The position numbers and the translations under genes were made by a program. From Solicoccozyma terricola (Eukaryota; Basidiomycota; Tremellomycetes; Filobasidiales; Piskurozymaceae), in contig BCLD01000013.1 of NCBI GenBank assembly GCA_001600875.1, positions 650,450-714,449 of the forward strand: 64,000 bases of DNA. The letters run 5' to 3'. Below are positions 13,198 through 24,803 of the stretch, in pieces. The notes beneath the pieces are model-generated. The model searched no databases. It saw only the letters and a program-made list of their open reading frames with translations, and was not told the DNA's origin. The number at the start of each line of letters is the position of its first letter. Within the stretch, counting starts at the first letter, position 1.

Positions 13198-14741
13198 TCA
13201 AGCAAAGTACATCCTGATATCCTTCTGCTTGTCATCATGAGCAGCCGAGCCAAGCCCGCCTTGCTGTCTCTTCAATCCTTCCAGATGCGTCGTCACGTTG
13301 GTGCCGAGTACCTTCAGGACCAACGTCTCGGGTGGACCTGCTGGTGGACGACCCACAGTCTTGGACCTCGAGTTCGAAGGTGATCGAATACGAGACGATG
13401 AACCTGACAAGATTCGCATTAATCTCGGTGGTGAACCGGGTACTGAGGATTGATTTGGTGATTTCGGACCATCGTTATCTCCCTTCTTGATTGTTATCGG
13501 CTGAGGTCCAGCTCCACCAGACATGACCGATGCAGCCGAGTTACCATTCGGTAGCGTTTCACCCATATCCGTTCCTTCTTCGGGCACACTATCAAAGCTC
13601 CTCGGTAACTCATCCATCCTAATCAACCCTTCATCTTCATATGCCAACTCGATCCTAGTCCATCCAGTGTTGGTCATACCCCAATACTTCCACTCCAAAC
13701 GTGGGGCGTTTACAGGTCGACGTGATAATAACGCGCCAACGAGCTCCGAGTTGAAGATTCCGTGAGCAACGACAAAAACATGAGGTGCTGATGAAAACGG
13801 TTTACCTCGCGCCGATTGTAGGATCGGTTCGATGTATTGAGTGATTCTAGCCCCCGCACCACCCCCATCAAACCACAAAAAAAAGGGAACAAAAGAAGAA
13901 AAACAAAAACAAAAGGGTGGGGGGGTCTCGCGTCAATCCCAGTGCCCACTGTTGCCTTCGATTTCCGCCGCACTCACGCAGCATCAGCTCTCGCTTTCAC
14001 ATCGTCCAAACACTCTCCTGCTTCAAATTTGAATGTCCTTCCTGACTCTCTGAAAAATCCAGGAGCACCCTTACTACCAGCAAACGGTTGTTTCTCCGCT
14101 TTACCGAAATGTTGTTCCCGGAGCAATGGAGAATAGGTGATTGGTGGTTGTGGTGCAGGTTGGTGGCGTTGTATTTGTTGAGCCTTGTGTGTGATGAACG
14201 AGTTAGATGCAGCTCCAAGAGGGACCGAAGACAAAACCGTCAATGACGGAGACGGGAGGAACTCACGGTCCAGGTTGCACGTAGAAGTGGACTAGCAAAG
14301 ATTTGATCTACTTTATAGTCTGATAATGATTCGCCCAATGCTTTCGCTTGCTACACGATGTATTAACATAAGTTGGATCAGAAGGGGATGTTTCACGGGT
14401 AGACATATAAGTCCGATCCTCACATTCATGCCTACGGAAATCATCACGTCATTAGCGATCTTGTGAATCACGAGCCCCAAAACAGATCACCATCATCCTC
14501 ACCATGTTGACTCAGAGGTGCATCAGCCCAACCTGCCCAGACTGGACGGAGATTATCTACCAAGCAGCAGCACCCCACACGTGAACTTCCGATTTCATGT
14601 CGTGCGGAGGACGGAGCGTATGAGGCTTACCAGTGGATTCACCATGACGGACCTGTATGGAGTTGGGACGGACAATTTAGTGGAGTGCGCGGTGAAGTTG
14701 ACCCCAAACTCGATCACACTCGCTATTGTCAGGATAATCAT
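13198..14741 (-). CDS. Histidine phosphatase superfamily (phosphoglycerate mutase-like) protein
   Basis: Phosphohydrolase using a phospho-His intermediate; the substrate is unknown. The N-terminal strand and motif assemble from tiny exons: MIILTI (14724-14741), VRHGEST (14631-14652), DNLRPVWAGWADAPLSQHG, an 8-nt exon (14424-14431) and QAKALGESL. Together they give the RHGE catalytic motif and the typical FASPLLRATWTAQQIQ helix. The distal exon supplies the second catalytic His in HVFVVAHGIFNSEL. The C-terminal 120 residues are Ser/Pro-rich and look disordered, ending KQKDIRMYFA. The first intron needs a GCGAGT donor (GC-AG) to make IILTIVRHGE; using the nearby GTGATC instead would add Ala-Ser. 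It resembles fungal YOR283W/YKR043C-type phosphatases more than glycolytic mutase. Confidence 0.88.
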
Positions 14742-14958
14742 GACGGGTCCGAGTGATAAGCGATGCTACCACTATCTGTATGTATCACGAGTGACTGCGA
14801 TGTGCGTGCGTTGATGGGTACTCCTCTTCACCATCGACTCCACCACCCGATGCCCTCCCCCTCCCATTCAACAGGACATTCCGCGGTTTATCACGTGGCA
14901 TTCCCGTCGCATCGGACCGCGTTTCGCCGGCTCCACCCAAGAGCGTCATGTATATCAA

Positions 14959-17318
14959 TCACATTACAACACACCGACAACCACCTCCGTGTCCATCCTT
15001 CCCCCCCTTCCTGTTCGTGTTTCCATCGTCTAAATCGTGTTCTAGGCCAGTCGTGGCATCGAAATCATGTGTATACAGTTCCCCTCTCGTTCTCGCCACG
15101 GCCTGCGTGGCGGACTCGGGTTGAGCTTGCCCATTCTGCATAGAACCAGTAGGCGTTCCAAGTCGTTGTAATCGTATATCATATTGAGATGAGTGTTTTC
15201 GAATCGATTCATTGCGTTCGAAAAAGCCAAGTCTGTGCGGCGAGTCAACGGTTGACTCGAGTGGGAGATTTGGGTGAGAGCGGGAGTCGTCAGACACGTC
15301 TTCGCCCATCGTGGAAGGTGAGGCGAATGTAGCGTGAGAGATGGACAGTCGATCGACAGTACGACGAGTGTGTGATATCCCAGTAATCGGCCGAGTATCC
15401 TCATCGTGATACGCATCAAGAACATCCTCGTACCCCGAGTCATGTTGATTCTGTCTGGGCTCGGGACCCTGTCAAAGCCATGGCTTGATCAGCTTGGAAA
15501 ACGATCCCCCTAGTCGTCGAATAACCCAACTCACCTCTCCCATCCCCTTCCTACCCCATACATCCACCTCCCCACCTTCCTCTGCCACCGCCATTGTCAT
15601 CGCCATCTTCCTCGCTACAGCAGGTAAGACCATATCATCCCATTTCCCACCCTTGGGAGGGGTGTACTCTACAATCTTCGGTATCAAGTACGCAGCGATG
15701 GGTAGTGGTTCTCTTTCCCGTGTTGCTGCGATCGATCGTGTGGATTGAGACGTGGTCATTCCCGTTCCGCTTGATGCGGCCAATCGACCAAAGTCTGAAG
15801 AGGAGATAGACCGGGAAGTGGGAGAATCAAGTCGTCTTGGTGATGGCTTACGCGCTTGACGACCTGCTGAGAGTGACTTGAGCCCAACGTTCGAACTCCT
15901 AATCGGAGAAGACCCGTTTGGCTCGTGTCGGAGTAATGTGGATGTTTCCTCGACTCTCGTTGGCTTGTTATCTTTATTAATCACCTTGTCCAAACTGACT
16001 GATGTCGTCCTCTGTCTAGCGGATTCTCCCTCAACCTGCCCGCCACCCATCTCCCAACCCCTCTCAGCAATCCTCATCGCTTCCTCTCTATCAACCTTTT
16101 GTCCACCACCGATTCCACCTCCGACAACCCACCCGGAACTCCCTCCCTCTACAGGAACCAAAACAAACGGCGGTTTCTCATCTCGAATCGGCTTCTCAAG
16201 ATCAGTTGTAACGTCCGTGTGAGACAACTTGTGAGAATTTTTGATATGTGGAGAAGAAGTTCCACGAGACATTGATAATGCCAAATCGACTGATTCCATT
16301 GAATCTTTTGATCCTTCTTGAGAATCCTTTCCGTCCCCGTTGGTAGACGTCACTGGTTCTCCAGATTGTGAGCGTCCATTCATCTGCTTGGTCAGATAAT
16401 CATCCTGCTCCGTGCCTAGCCATGTCACTGTTCCTGTCCCAGCTCGTAGTCTTAAGCCTTTCAATCCGCTGTGACCATTTGCGGCAGATTGAGAAGGTGA
16501 TCGCTGTCTTGGAATCGGTACTGGAGGTATCACCGTCCCTGTAGCCGCACCTCTGTTCCTTTCTTGTAAGGATGAAATATCGTCGCACACCATCGGCGTC
16601 GATTTAGTTCTTGCTCTGACTCTGGTTTCATTCCTGATTGCACTCCTCCCACTACCGTGACTCCCCGACTTACTACCGTCCCATCCTCCCGCCAATTCCT
16701 CATTCCTACTCTCAGCGGAACTTCCGGACGGACTTCTGCTACTCCTCGGTCTAGGTAACGTATTACCTTTTACGGGAGGAGAAACAAGTCTGTTCGTGTC
16801 GTTTGATGGACGAGGGACTGGGATACGGGAGAAGTTAGGTGGAGAGGTCGAAGATGATGATGATTTGGTATCTACGTCGGCTGAAGTAAAATATTCGGAT
16901 TGAATTTGACGTTGAAAGTCGGCGGTATGGTTGGTTGTCAAAGTCGTGGCACTAGGAGTGATTTGAGTTGGGTGAACTGCGGGTAAGCGGCCGCCACCTC
17001 GATTGAAATTGGGAAAGACGGGTGAAGTGGTGGGAGAGGAGGTATCCAGATATGAGATGCGGTGGGATAGGATCAAAGATTCGGCTTGGAGTCCTGTTGA
17101 GCGTTTTGAGTATGATTACAAGGGGGATAGAATGATGGACCATTGATCAGCGCCCGCTCATTGCAACCACGTCTACTTTACAGCGCGCCATCCGTTGCTT
17201 TTGACAGCAAGACATGGGATAGGAACCATGAAAACTCACTCTTCCGCAGTGTCGGAACCACCTCTTCTTCCCAGCCCATTCGTTCGGGTTGTACTGCTGG
17301 TGAAGTCGTCGTCGACAT
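14959..17318 (-). CDS. Ser-rich protein with C-terminal CaaX prenylation motif, unknown function
   Basis: Three exons: exon 1 begins at 17318 (MSTTTSPAVQPERMGWEEEV), joins in phase 1 to a long exon ending at 15534 (after KGMGE), and then to an exon starting GPEPRQNQHDSGYEDVLDAY. The product is about 710 residues, mostly low complexity with Arg/Ser-rich patches. Two regions look ordered: the N-terminal 45 residues and a segment around PLPIAAYLIPKIVEYTPPKG with KWDDMVLPAVARKMAMTMAV. The last residues are CRCVVM, a CaaX box (C-V-V-M, suited to farnesylation) with an extra Cys two residues upstream that could be palmitoylated. Membrane association is inferred from this. I do not recognise the family. 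Confidence 0.78.
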
Positions 17319-18041
17319 GGTAGAGGTGACGATGGAGAGAAAAGATGCGGCGATAGACCCCCGGTGGGCGATGCGATTACTCCAAGTATAGAGACAACTT
17401 ATGGTTGGGGTGTAGAAGAGGGGACGCTCGTCCCCTGGTCGTAATAACTGATCGATTTGATCGACTGATCGCCCTGACTCCCGAGGACTATTCAATGTCC
17501 ATACGTAGGCTGAAGTTTCTCCGAACCGTTCTATTCGATATCGACCAAGGTGAAGTAGAAGACTTGTCTACCACGCATTAGCATTCCACATGTCCCGACA
17601 CCATGTCGTAATGGGCAAATGGTCCCTTTGACAGCTGACAGAATTGGGTTGTTTAAAGTGTCTCTTGCGTGCCAATCCGCGCAGCAAACTGCTATCAAGC
17701 TCTACGGCGTCGCGAATGGGAGATGGTGTACGACTGGCCGGGAAGTGTATGGTGAATCAGGAGGCCCAGCTCGCTGCTTTCCCATCGTCACGTTGGATAG
17801 GAGACATCGACGACGCCCGGAACGCGATGGGCGATGTTTGTGTTTGCCCCAATCCGCGGTTCGGGAATACGGCGGATGTCGAGTCAAAAAAGTTGGTCAG
17901 ACCACCTCCCATGGCATCGGGCGAGCACATAGAGCAAGCAACACAGGACCACTGTAGCAGCCGTCAGTAGACCCCTGCAGGTCCAGGTCGGCCATAAAAG
18001 CAGTCATTGGACGCATCAAAAACGCAGACATTCCCACCATC
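17319..18041. promoter_or_regulatory. Divergent intergenic region between the CaaX protein gene and MET2
   Basis: 720 bp between opposing start codons, so it should carry both promoters (inference). I looked for a Cbf1-type CACGTG element expected at sulfur genes and saw none. Short ORFs on both strands here look spurious. Confidence 0.5.
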
Positions 18042-19868
18042 ATGGCATACCCAAGTGAGTGGTGCCCATCCCCTCCACATGCAAATATACACTTCTTGAC
18101 CGGTGTCGTAAACCCCACGTCTTTCCCAGCTACCACTCTGCCAACACTCTCCCACCCGACCTCATCCTATGCATCTCTCATATCCCAGACCACAGCCATC
18201 CTCCCTACATTCACTTTCGAATCCGGCGTCACTCTCTCCTCGGTTCCGGTCGCCTACAAAACATGGGGGAAACTGAATGCCAATGGCGATAACGTCATGG
18301 TAATCTGTCATGCTTTGACGGGAAGCAGCGATGTCGAAGACTGGTGGGGACCTCTTCTAGGGCCTGGGAAAGCTTTCGATCCCACCAGGTACTTCATATT
18401 CTGTGGAAACGTAATAGGCTCTCCTTACGGTACCGTGTCATCCGTCACGATCAATCCCGAGACTGGGAAGAAATGGGGTCCAGAAATGCCAGGAAGCTGT
18501 GTCAAGGACGATGTGAGACTGCATAAAGCGGTGTTGGATTCACTGGGAGTCAACAGCGTGGCAGTCGTGATTGGTGGTTCGATGGGAGGGATGACAGCCC
18601 TAGAATGGCCTTTAAATACTCCACCAGGATACGTCAGGTACATCGTCCCATTGGCAACTTCAGCGAGGTATTCTGCTTGGGGTATTTCGTGGGGTGAAGC
18701 TCAACGACAGAGCATATACAGTGATCCGGAATACCAAGACGGGTATTATTGTCACGAAAGGGAAGGAGAGGTACCGGATGATGAATTACCACTAGAGCAG
18801 AGGAAGATAAGGATGGAGGAGAGACAACCGACTAGAGGTCTGGCGGCGGCAAGGATGGCTGCATTATTGACATATCGAAGTAGAGATTCTTTCGAGTCTA
18901 GATTCGGAAGAAAGTTCGGTGGGAATGGGAAAGGTTCGAGTAGCGGATCAAACAGTCCCGTCCCCTCAACACCTAGAGAAGATGCTTGGAAAGCTCACAA
19001 TGATGGACATAGAGGAAGAAAAGGGTCCGGCTCAATCGCCTCGTCTTCGATCGCCGCTCCTTCACGAGACGCTGCTTCGGCATCAACATCCACAGCATCA
19101 TCCCCTCGCGCGTCCTCTATACATCTCCCGACGGTCATGGATGGCGCTCAAGCTGCCGGGATCCCACTCACCAACTTGGAACTCTCCATGCCGCGTGGTG
19201 CAGTTGGTGCGGGACCGAGCGAAACGTTGGTGGAAGCGTTTGAAGCTGGAAAGTTGGGTGTTGGAGCCAGTAGAACGCCTCAGATATTCTCAGCGCAGAG
19301 TTACCTGAGGTATCAAGGTGATAAGGTGAGCCTTATGCGGGTAGTGCTTATTTTATTAAAAACTAATGCACGTTCGCCTTAGTTTACTTCACGATATGAC
19401 GCCAACTGCTATATCCACATCACGCGCAAGCTTGATACCCACGACATTTCTCAGCCCACTCTGATCGCATCTGACCCACCCACGCTCTCCTCTACACTTC
19501 CACCTCCTCCTGAAGATCCTACTGACCTGGAATGCACCTCCGCTCTGGCCCATGCACTCTCACTCCTACCCCCTGCACTGGTCATTGGCATCGAGACGGA
19601 CGGTCTGTTCACCCCTCGAGAACAAAAAGAGATAGCAAGTCATATCCCAGACGCCGAGTTGGTAATCATACCTTCTCCCGATGGACATGATGGATTCCTC
19701 CTCGAATTCGAGGCCATCAGTGGACACATAAGCAAATGGTTGAGGAAGAAGTTGCCGGAGATTTACGAAAGGGAACCCTTGATCAAGGACGAGGAGGAGG
19801 AGGCTGGCTTCAGCGTGAAGAAGGAGAGCCTGTTTGGTGAGGCTGAGGCGGATGTAACGAGGTGGTAG
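18042..19868 (+). CDS. MET2: Homoserine O-acetyltransferase
   Basis: Transfers acetyl from acetyl-CoA to L-homoserine, feeding sulfide incorporation in methionine and cysteine synthesis. Exons 18042-18054, 18130-19325 and 19383-19868 give 564 residues. Alpha/beta-hydrolase fold: the family start FTFESGVTLSSVPVAYKTWG, HALTGSSDVEDWW, the nucleophile in GGSMGGMTALEWP, then DGLFTPREQ and the catalytic His in PDGHDGFLLEF. A Ser/Ala-rich low-complexity insertion of about 60 residues sits between YRSRDSFESRFGRKFG and the cap region, as in many fungal Met2 proteins. The first intron is 75 nt, a multiple of three with no stop, so retention would add 25 residues to the N-terminus. The HTITRKLDTHD-like segment (YIHITRKLDTHDIS) matches the family. 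Confidence 0.95.
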
Positions 19869-20197
19869 ATGCCAGAATTAAGGCAGTTGTATGACTTTCA
19901 AGGCGATCGAGATGCTATCGTTGAAAATTGCCACCTGAATTTAGTAGGCAGGCATTTTTGCCTGTAGTCGGGGATAGGACCACTCAAATGACGAAAATAG
20001 GGCAGAGTATGTGGTGTCTGCAAAAGGACAGAAGCTGTCAAAGTACTCGATCACTCTCGGGAGTTCACATCTTGACGAATTTTGTGAGGAATTGCAGGAA
20101 GCCAGGTTCTAAATTTGCCACCGACGCAAGAAGACCAGCCTCTTCATTTGTTATTTCGGCATAATCTAAGGCCTGCCTCAATCCACATCAGCATACA
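19869..20197. other. Convergent intergenic region 3' of MET2
   Basis: Separates MET2 from the small minus-strand membrane protein gene. I see no coding or RNA feature. Confidence 0.55.
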
Positions 20198-20560
20198 TCA
20201 ACCTAAAATGTTGTTCCCCTTTCTCTTCATAATCCACCACCCAAACCCTCCTTTGCTCTTCGGAACGCCGCCACCAAAACTACTACTAATATCCGTTGAA
20301 TCGGATTTCTCTCTCTTGGATTTGCATAACCGGAAGATGATTACGAGTACGATGATTGACAAGAAGGCAGCGACTGCGCCGTCAATCACTGCGTGGTCGA
20401 TGAAGTCAGATAGCGTGAAAGTAAAGCTACATAATTGTCTCTGCTAACCGTTGAATGTCTGGCATTTAAGTCCGAAAGCTAAGCATCCTTCGGTCGCCTC
20501 AGGAGTAATTGCTGGGGCAACGAACGTAGGCTCCATAATGCTGTTCACTTTGTCGCTCAT
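20198..20560 (-). CDS. Small single-pass membrane protein (may have further 5' exons)
   Basis: Not recognised. The ATG at 20560 opens MSDKVNSIMEPTFVAPAITP, then EGCLAFGLKCQTFN; an intron with donor GTTAGC, branch CTGAC and acceptor CGCAG joins it to VIDGAVAAFLSIIVLVIIF, a clear transmembrane segment, followed by RLCKSKREK and a Gly-rich basic tail ending KRKGNNILG. About 100 residues with a short Cys-containing ectodomain. An AG just upstream of the ATG and an in-frame-looking exon near 20846 (MATNTDMSMGASMT) suggest the true start may lie further upstream. It sits between MET2 and the CDC4-like gene. Existence is moderately supported by the frame-preserving intron. Confidence 0.55.
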
Positions 20561-21293
20561 GCTATGTTAAAGTCAACTATTGGTCGCTACCAGCTGAGTC
20601 TGTTCCCGGATACACTCTCCTGAATAAAACCACCCTTTCAGGAAAGGGAGAGGAGGAGGGGCATCATGAAACGCTCCATGGGTGTGATTTCAACCCTGGA
20701 GCATAGATTTGATTGGGGCTCATCTGCGCGATTGCAGGACGTGTACAACTACTCGCTACCGCCATATTCCTTCCGCTTTGGGTAGAGAACAGAGAATAAG
20801 AGACCTGTCATGCTAGCTCCCATGGACATATCTGTGTTTGTAGCCATCTGCAGTTAATTATCGTCATTCTCTCAACTGGGATCAGTGCTCACAATGCTGC
20901 TCTTGGATGGTCAGATTTGATACCGACGATATGGACGAGAAGGATGACCTTGACTGGGTCTTTCGATGGTTGCTTCGACGTGGATCTCGAGGGATCTGAG
21001 AATCCTGCCGCTCGACAGGTATGCTGGAGGATGGCATAATCCTCCGGCAAAGCTGATGTCTAGAAGCCAAGCAAGTTGTTGCCCGAGCTCGAGACGAAGC
21101 ACTCTCTCCTCTATTCCAACATGAAACAGAAACCATGGTGTTTAAGAAATCTGGCTCGTTTCAAGGCGGCAAGAGCTGCGACGTAGAGATTCATCGTAAT
21201 ACAATCTGAAACGTGATGAAGGACTAAGTGATACAACGATAACAAAAATGTGGTTCTCCGAGAAGATACGTGACGAAAAAACTCCCTTTCCAA
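20561..21293. other. Region between the small membrane protein gene and the CDC4-like gene
   Basis: May contain the upstream exons or leader of the small membrane protein (candidate ATG at 20846). An 84-residue minus-strand ORF at 20882-21136 has no recognisable features. Confidence 0.4.
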
Positions 21294-24200
21294 TCAAGCT
21301 TCGGTGATCCTCGTCCCGCTCATAATCTCCGCGTCGTCTGGGACGAATGACAGGACTTCCAGGACAGTTTTGCCACCACGCTTGCATAAAATGGCACATT
21401 TGTCGTCCCTGAAAGTCACTCTCCAGACCGCTTCGCAAGGTTTGGAGAGCTCGCGAATGAAGTTTCCAGTCTTGATATCCCACAACTTGATGCGGCCGTC
21501 GTTGCCACCCGAAACGATGAATCTTTCATCGAATTGAAGGCAGGTAACCGAGTTGTCGTGGGCGCAGATACGCTGGAGACAGGTGTAGTTGACGAGATCG
21601 AAGATGATGACACGACCATCAGAGCCACCCGTAACCAAAGTGTCGCCGCTGAGCTGTAGCTGGCCGACGAGGGAGGTATGACCTTGAAGGAGAGCGACGC
21701 AATCACTGACGGAGGTGGATTCCGGTCAGCGTGAACTCGAAAAAGGGGGTCAAGGTCATACTTACCCAGTTGCTGCCGACCAGATGCGGACGGTGGAATC
21801 GAGACTGCCGGTAGCGACACGCTCGCCATCAAAAGCCACCGCGTAGATCTGATGGTAATGTCCGCGAAGCACCTGCAAACATTCTCCGGTGTCGACGTCC
21901 CAAATCTAATGGTCAAAGAGATGTTAGCGGTGGAAGGCGCATGTCGATCGAAATGCCAAATGCACTCACTCTACAAGTGCAATCGTAGCTCCCGCTTACT
22001 ACCTGATTCCCTGCGACTTCGATACATCGCACCGAGTGCTGGTGTCCGACGAGGGAGTGTAGTAGTATACCTTTCTCAATGTCCCATACTCGAAGAGTTG
22101 CATCTCGTGAACCAGAAACGACGATAGGTCGACCATCGATGGCCTTGACGCAACGAATAGTCGATGTGTGGCCACGCAGAACATGACGACAAAAGCTAAG
22201 TCGACGATGAAGTCAGCACGCTTGTAGAAATCTGGAGGCACGTAGCCGTACCCACCCTGTTTTCAGATCCCAAACTCTGACGTCACGATCGCATCCGCCG
22301 CTGACCACCATCGTATTCTTTTGACCCCAACCACGAGCAGCTCCACAGACATCGCTCTGCTCCATCCTCTTGGCTCGATTCGGAAATTCACTGTTCTCTG
22401 GTGGCGTCTCTGGATCGGTTTCGTCTCGACTAGCACCAACATGTCTGGATGGACTAGTACTGAAGTTGAAGTTGATCGGCCGACTAGCACTGAAGGTACC
22501 TGGGCCACTGGAAGGCCCATCATCAACGAACGAATCGTCACCGGATCGATGATTGGCGGGACGAGCACGTTTTCTACTTTTGGCTGTATTGGACTTGGGT
22601 AAACTGGTGGCCCGTCCCGGAGTATAACCCCTCCTGTCTGTTTTGAAAGCTTTGAGAACCCTGGGATCGAAAAGACCTCCAGTGAGATACTCTTCGTCCG
22701 AAGAGTCACCGAGCATTTCTTCCTCGACGGGTTCTTGCGGACCACCCCCCTCACTGATGAGCGTAAGACACCAAACTCCGAGAGAGTGACCGACGAGGGT
22801 ACGAACAAAGACTCCTCCACTGGCGGTGAAGACGTGTATCTTGGAATTGGCCATACCGATGATGATGTAATTGGAATCCACGGCGAGGGACGTGACTACG
22901 CCATCATCCGCCGATGTATGTGAGGATAGGAGACGACCACCGCGAAGCCAGTTGGATTCTTAAGACACCGCATCACGGGGGGATTAGCATCACGATCTGG
23001 CCAACATGTTTATTATTATCATTATTCCGCGACTCACCCGTCAAATATGCTTTCTTGAAAGCTGTCTTGTAACTAAACCCATCCTCCTTGATTTTCCTTC
23101 CAATACTGCCCAACCCAAATGCATCACCACGAACGTTTGTCATCCTTGGCTCCGACTGCGATGCAACAAGACCGCCGCGGGGAACGGTGTTGATCATTCC
23201 TGTCCTCCGAACGGATGATAACGCAGCAGCAGCTGGCGCAACGACGGAAGGTAAAGGAGGCAACTGGCCATTGATTTGACCTTCATGCGGTTGTTGCGCT
23301 TGCGCTTGAGGTGATTGCTGACCATGAGACTGATGAGGAGGTTCACCGAGGGGAGGTTGTTGTTGTTGTTGTTGTTGGTAGATATACGTGGCAGGTTGAT
23401 TGTTGCCTGCTGGCATTTGAGCCATGATTGTGGGTGCTGGTGGAGCGGGATGTCCGATAACATTGCCCCCCATGATCACAGGATATCCATGAGTTGGGGT
23501 ATTATTCGGCATCTCCATCAGTCCACTGTCTCTCAATACTCTACTCGCTACGAACATCTCCGGTCCCGTGATGCCAAACGCGGGAGTCACTCCGTTCGTT
23601 GACGACGGGATGATGGTTCGTGATGTCGAGGAAGATTCGCCAGTATCGACCATAGTCACATCGGTTGGTGGGTCGAATGTTTCCGGTGTCGATGTCAGTC
23701 CCGATGCCATGGGAGGCGGTGGACCAGTCATTCGGAAAGAACGAGGTAGAGAAGGTACGGCAGGTAAAGCTTGTGAGGGATGTAATCGATGTCTTTCACA
23801 CATTTCTTTCCAAGTTTGTTCATCTTCGAGGAGTTTACGCCAACGACGAGAGACGCAGGATGCTCGTGCGAGGGTGCGAGGATCATCGACCTAAGTGTGT
23901 AACGAAGAAAAAGGGTTTTCCAATTTCTGGTCAGCCATCCACGGGGGAAACAATCTCACCCCTTCGATTCCTCAACCAAAGAAAAAACAAACGACTTACA
24001 AACTTTAAAACATGCAACGCCAATTCATTCGGCAAGTCTCTAAGAAAGTCTCGTTTCAATCGAGGTCCGATATGACTCGATAGCATGAGGAGTTCCGGTG
24101 TCGTGAGCATTGGTAAGAGACTATTGATGAGAGCGAGACGTGTTGGTGGAGGTAACGATGGGAATGCTTCGAGAAGATGTTGCGGATCTAAGAGAAATGT

Positions 24201-24803
24201 CCCCGTTCGAATCAGTCGGAAATATTCCCCACCCCCCAAACCAAACCGTTCTTTTTATCTGGTCATTTCCATCAACTCACCGAATCCCAAATGCGAAGCC
24301 ATCCTCTCCGCTTCACTCGCCGTCGTCTCTTCTCCACCAACCAAGCCGATACCCATTCCCAAACCCATCGCCGGACCTCTCGGCACAGTACCCCACCATC
24401 CATTCCTTCCAGGTGTAGGACTCGGTGCGGGTGTAGGTGGAGACATTAACCCATTTTGAGCATGAGTGATTGGTTGAGATGATGATGATGAAGAAGCAGA
24501 AGAAGAAGATTGTTTTCTAGGATTCGTACCGACTTGTTTTGATTTACCTTTACGTCTTGTGGATATAGAAGGAGTCGATGATTCGTCCATGTCAACGTCG
24601 TCTTTATTGTTGTTGTTGTTGGTGTCGGTGTTGTCGTCGTCGTTGTCGTTGCATTCTCTATCGACAGAATCTTCAGTGTCGAGTTCGATATCACCATCGC
24701 TTCCGAAGCTGGCTTGTGGGGAAGGTGGATGTGTTTGTTGTCGAATAGCAGGAGGTGAATCGTTCAAGGCGGATGACTCGTCGGAATGATGTGTCCGATG
24801 CAT
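21294..24803 (-). CDS. CDC4: Cdc4/Fbw7-type F-box WD40 protein
   Basis: Substrate receptor of an SCF ubiquitin ligase; the F-box binds Skp1 and the beta-propeller binds phosphodegrons, as for cell-cycle regulators (family knowledge). Start at 24803 ([15 protein letters not shown]). The N-terminal region is Asn/Asp/Ser-rich and basic. The F-box spans an intron: [20 protein letters not shown] then [20 protein letters not shown] and [14 protein letters not shown] Gln/Pro-rich linker leads to [19 protein letters not shown] and the propeller with repeated GHxxxV..VVSGSxDxTxRVWD units, ending [13 protein letters not shown]. About 140 disordered residues with acidic SSDEE and basic KSRKRARP are inserted between the first blade's [11 protein letters not shown] and the next [14 protein letters not shown]. 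Roughly eight exons. Confidence 0.93.

Noticed and set aside
20882..21136. 84-residue minus-strand ORF between the CDC4-like and small membrane protein genes
   Set aside because: No domain, no splice partner that continues a recognisable protein; kept only as possible leader sequence.
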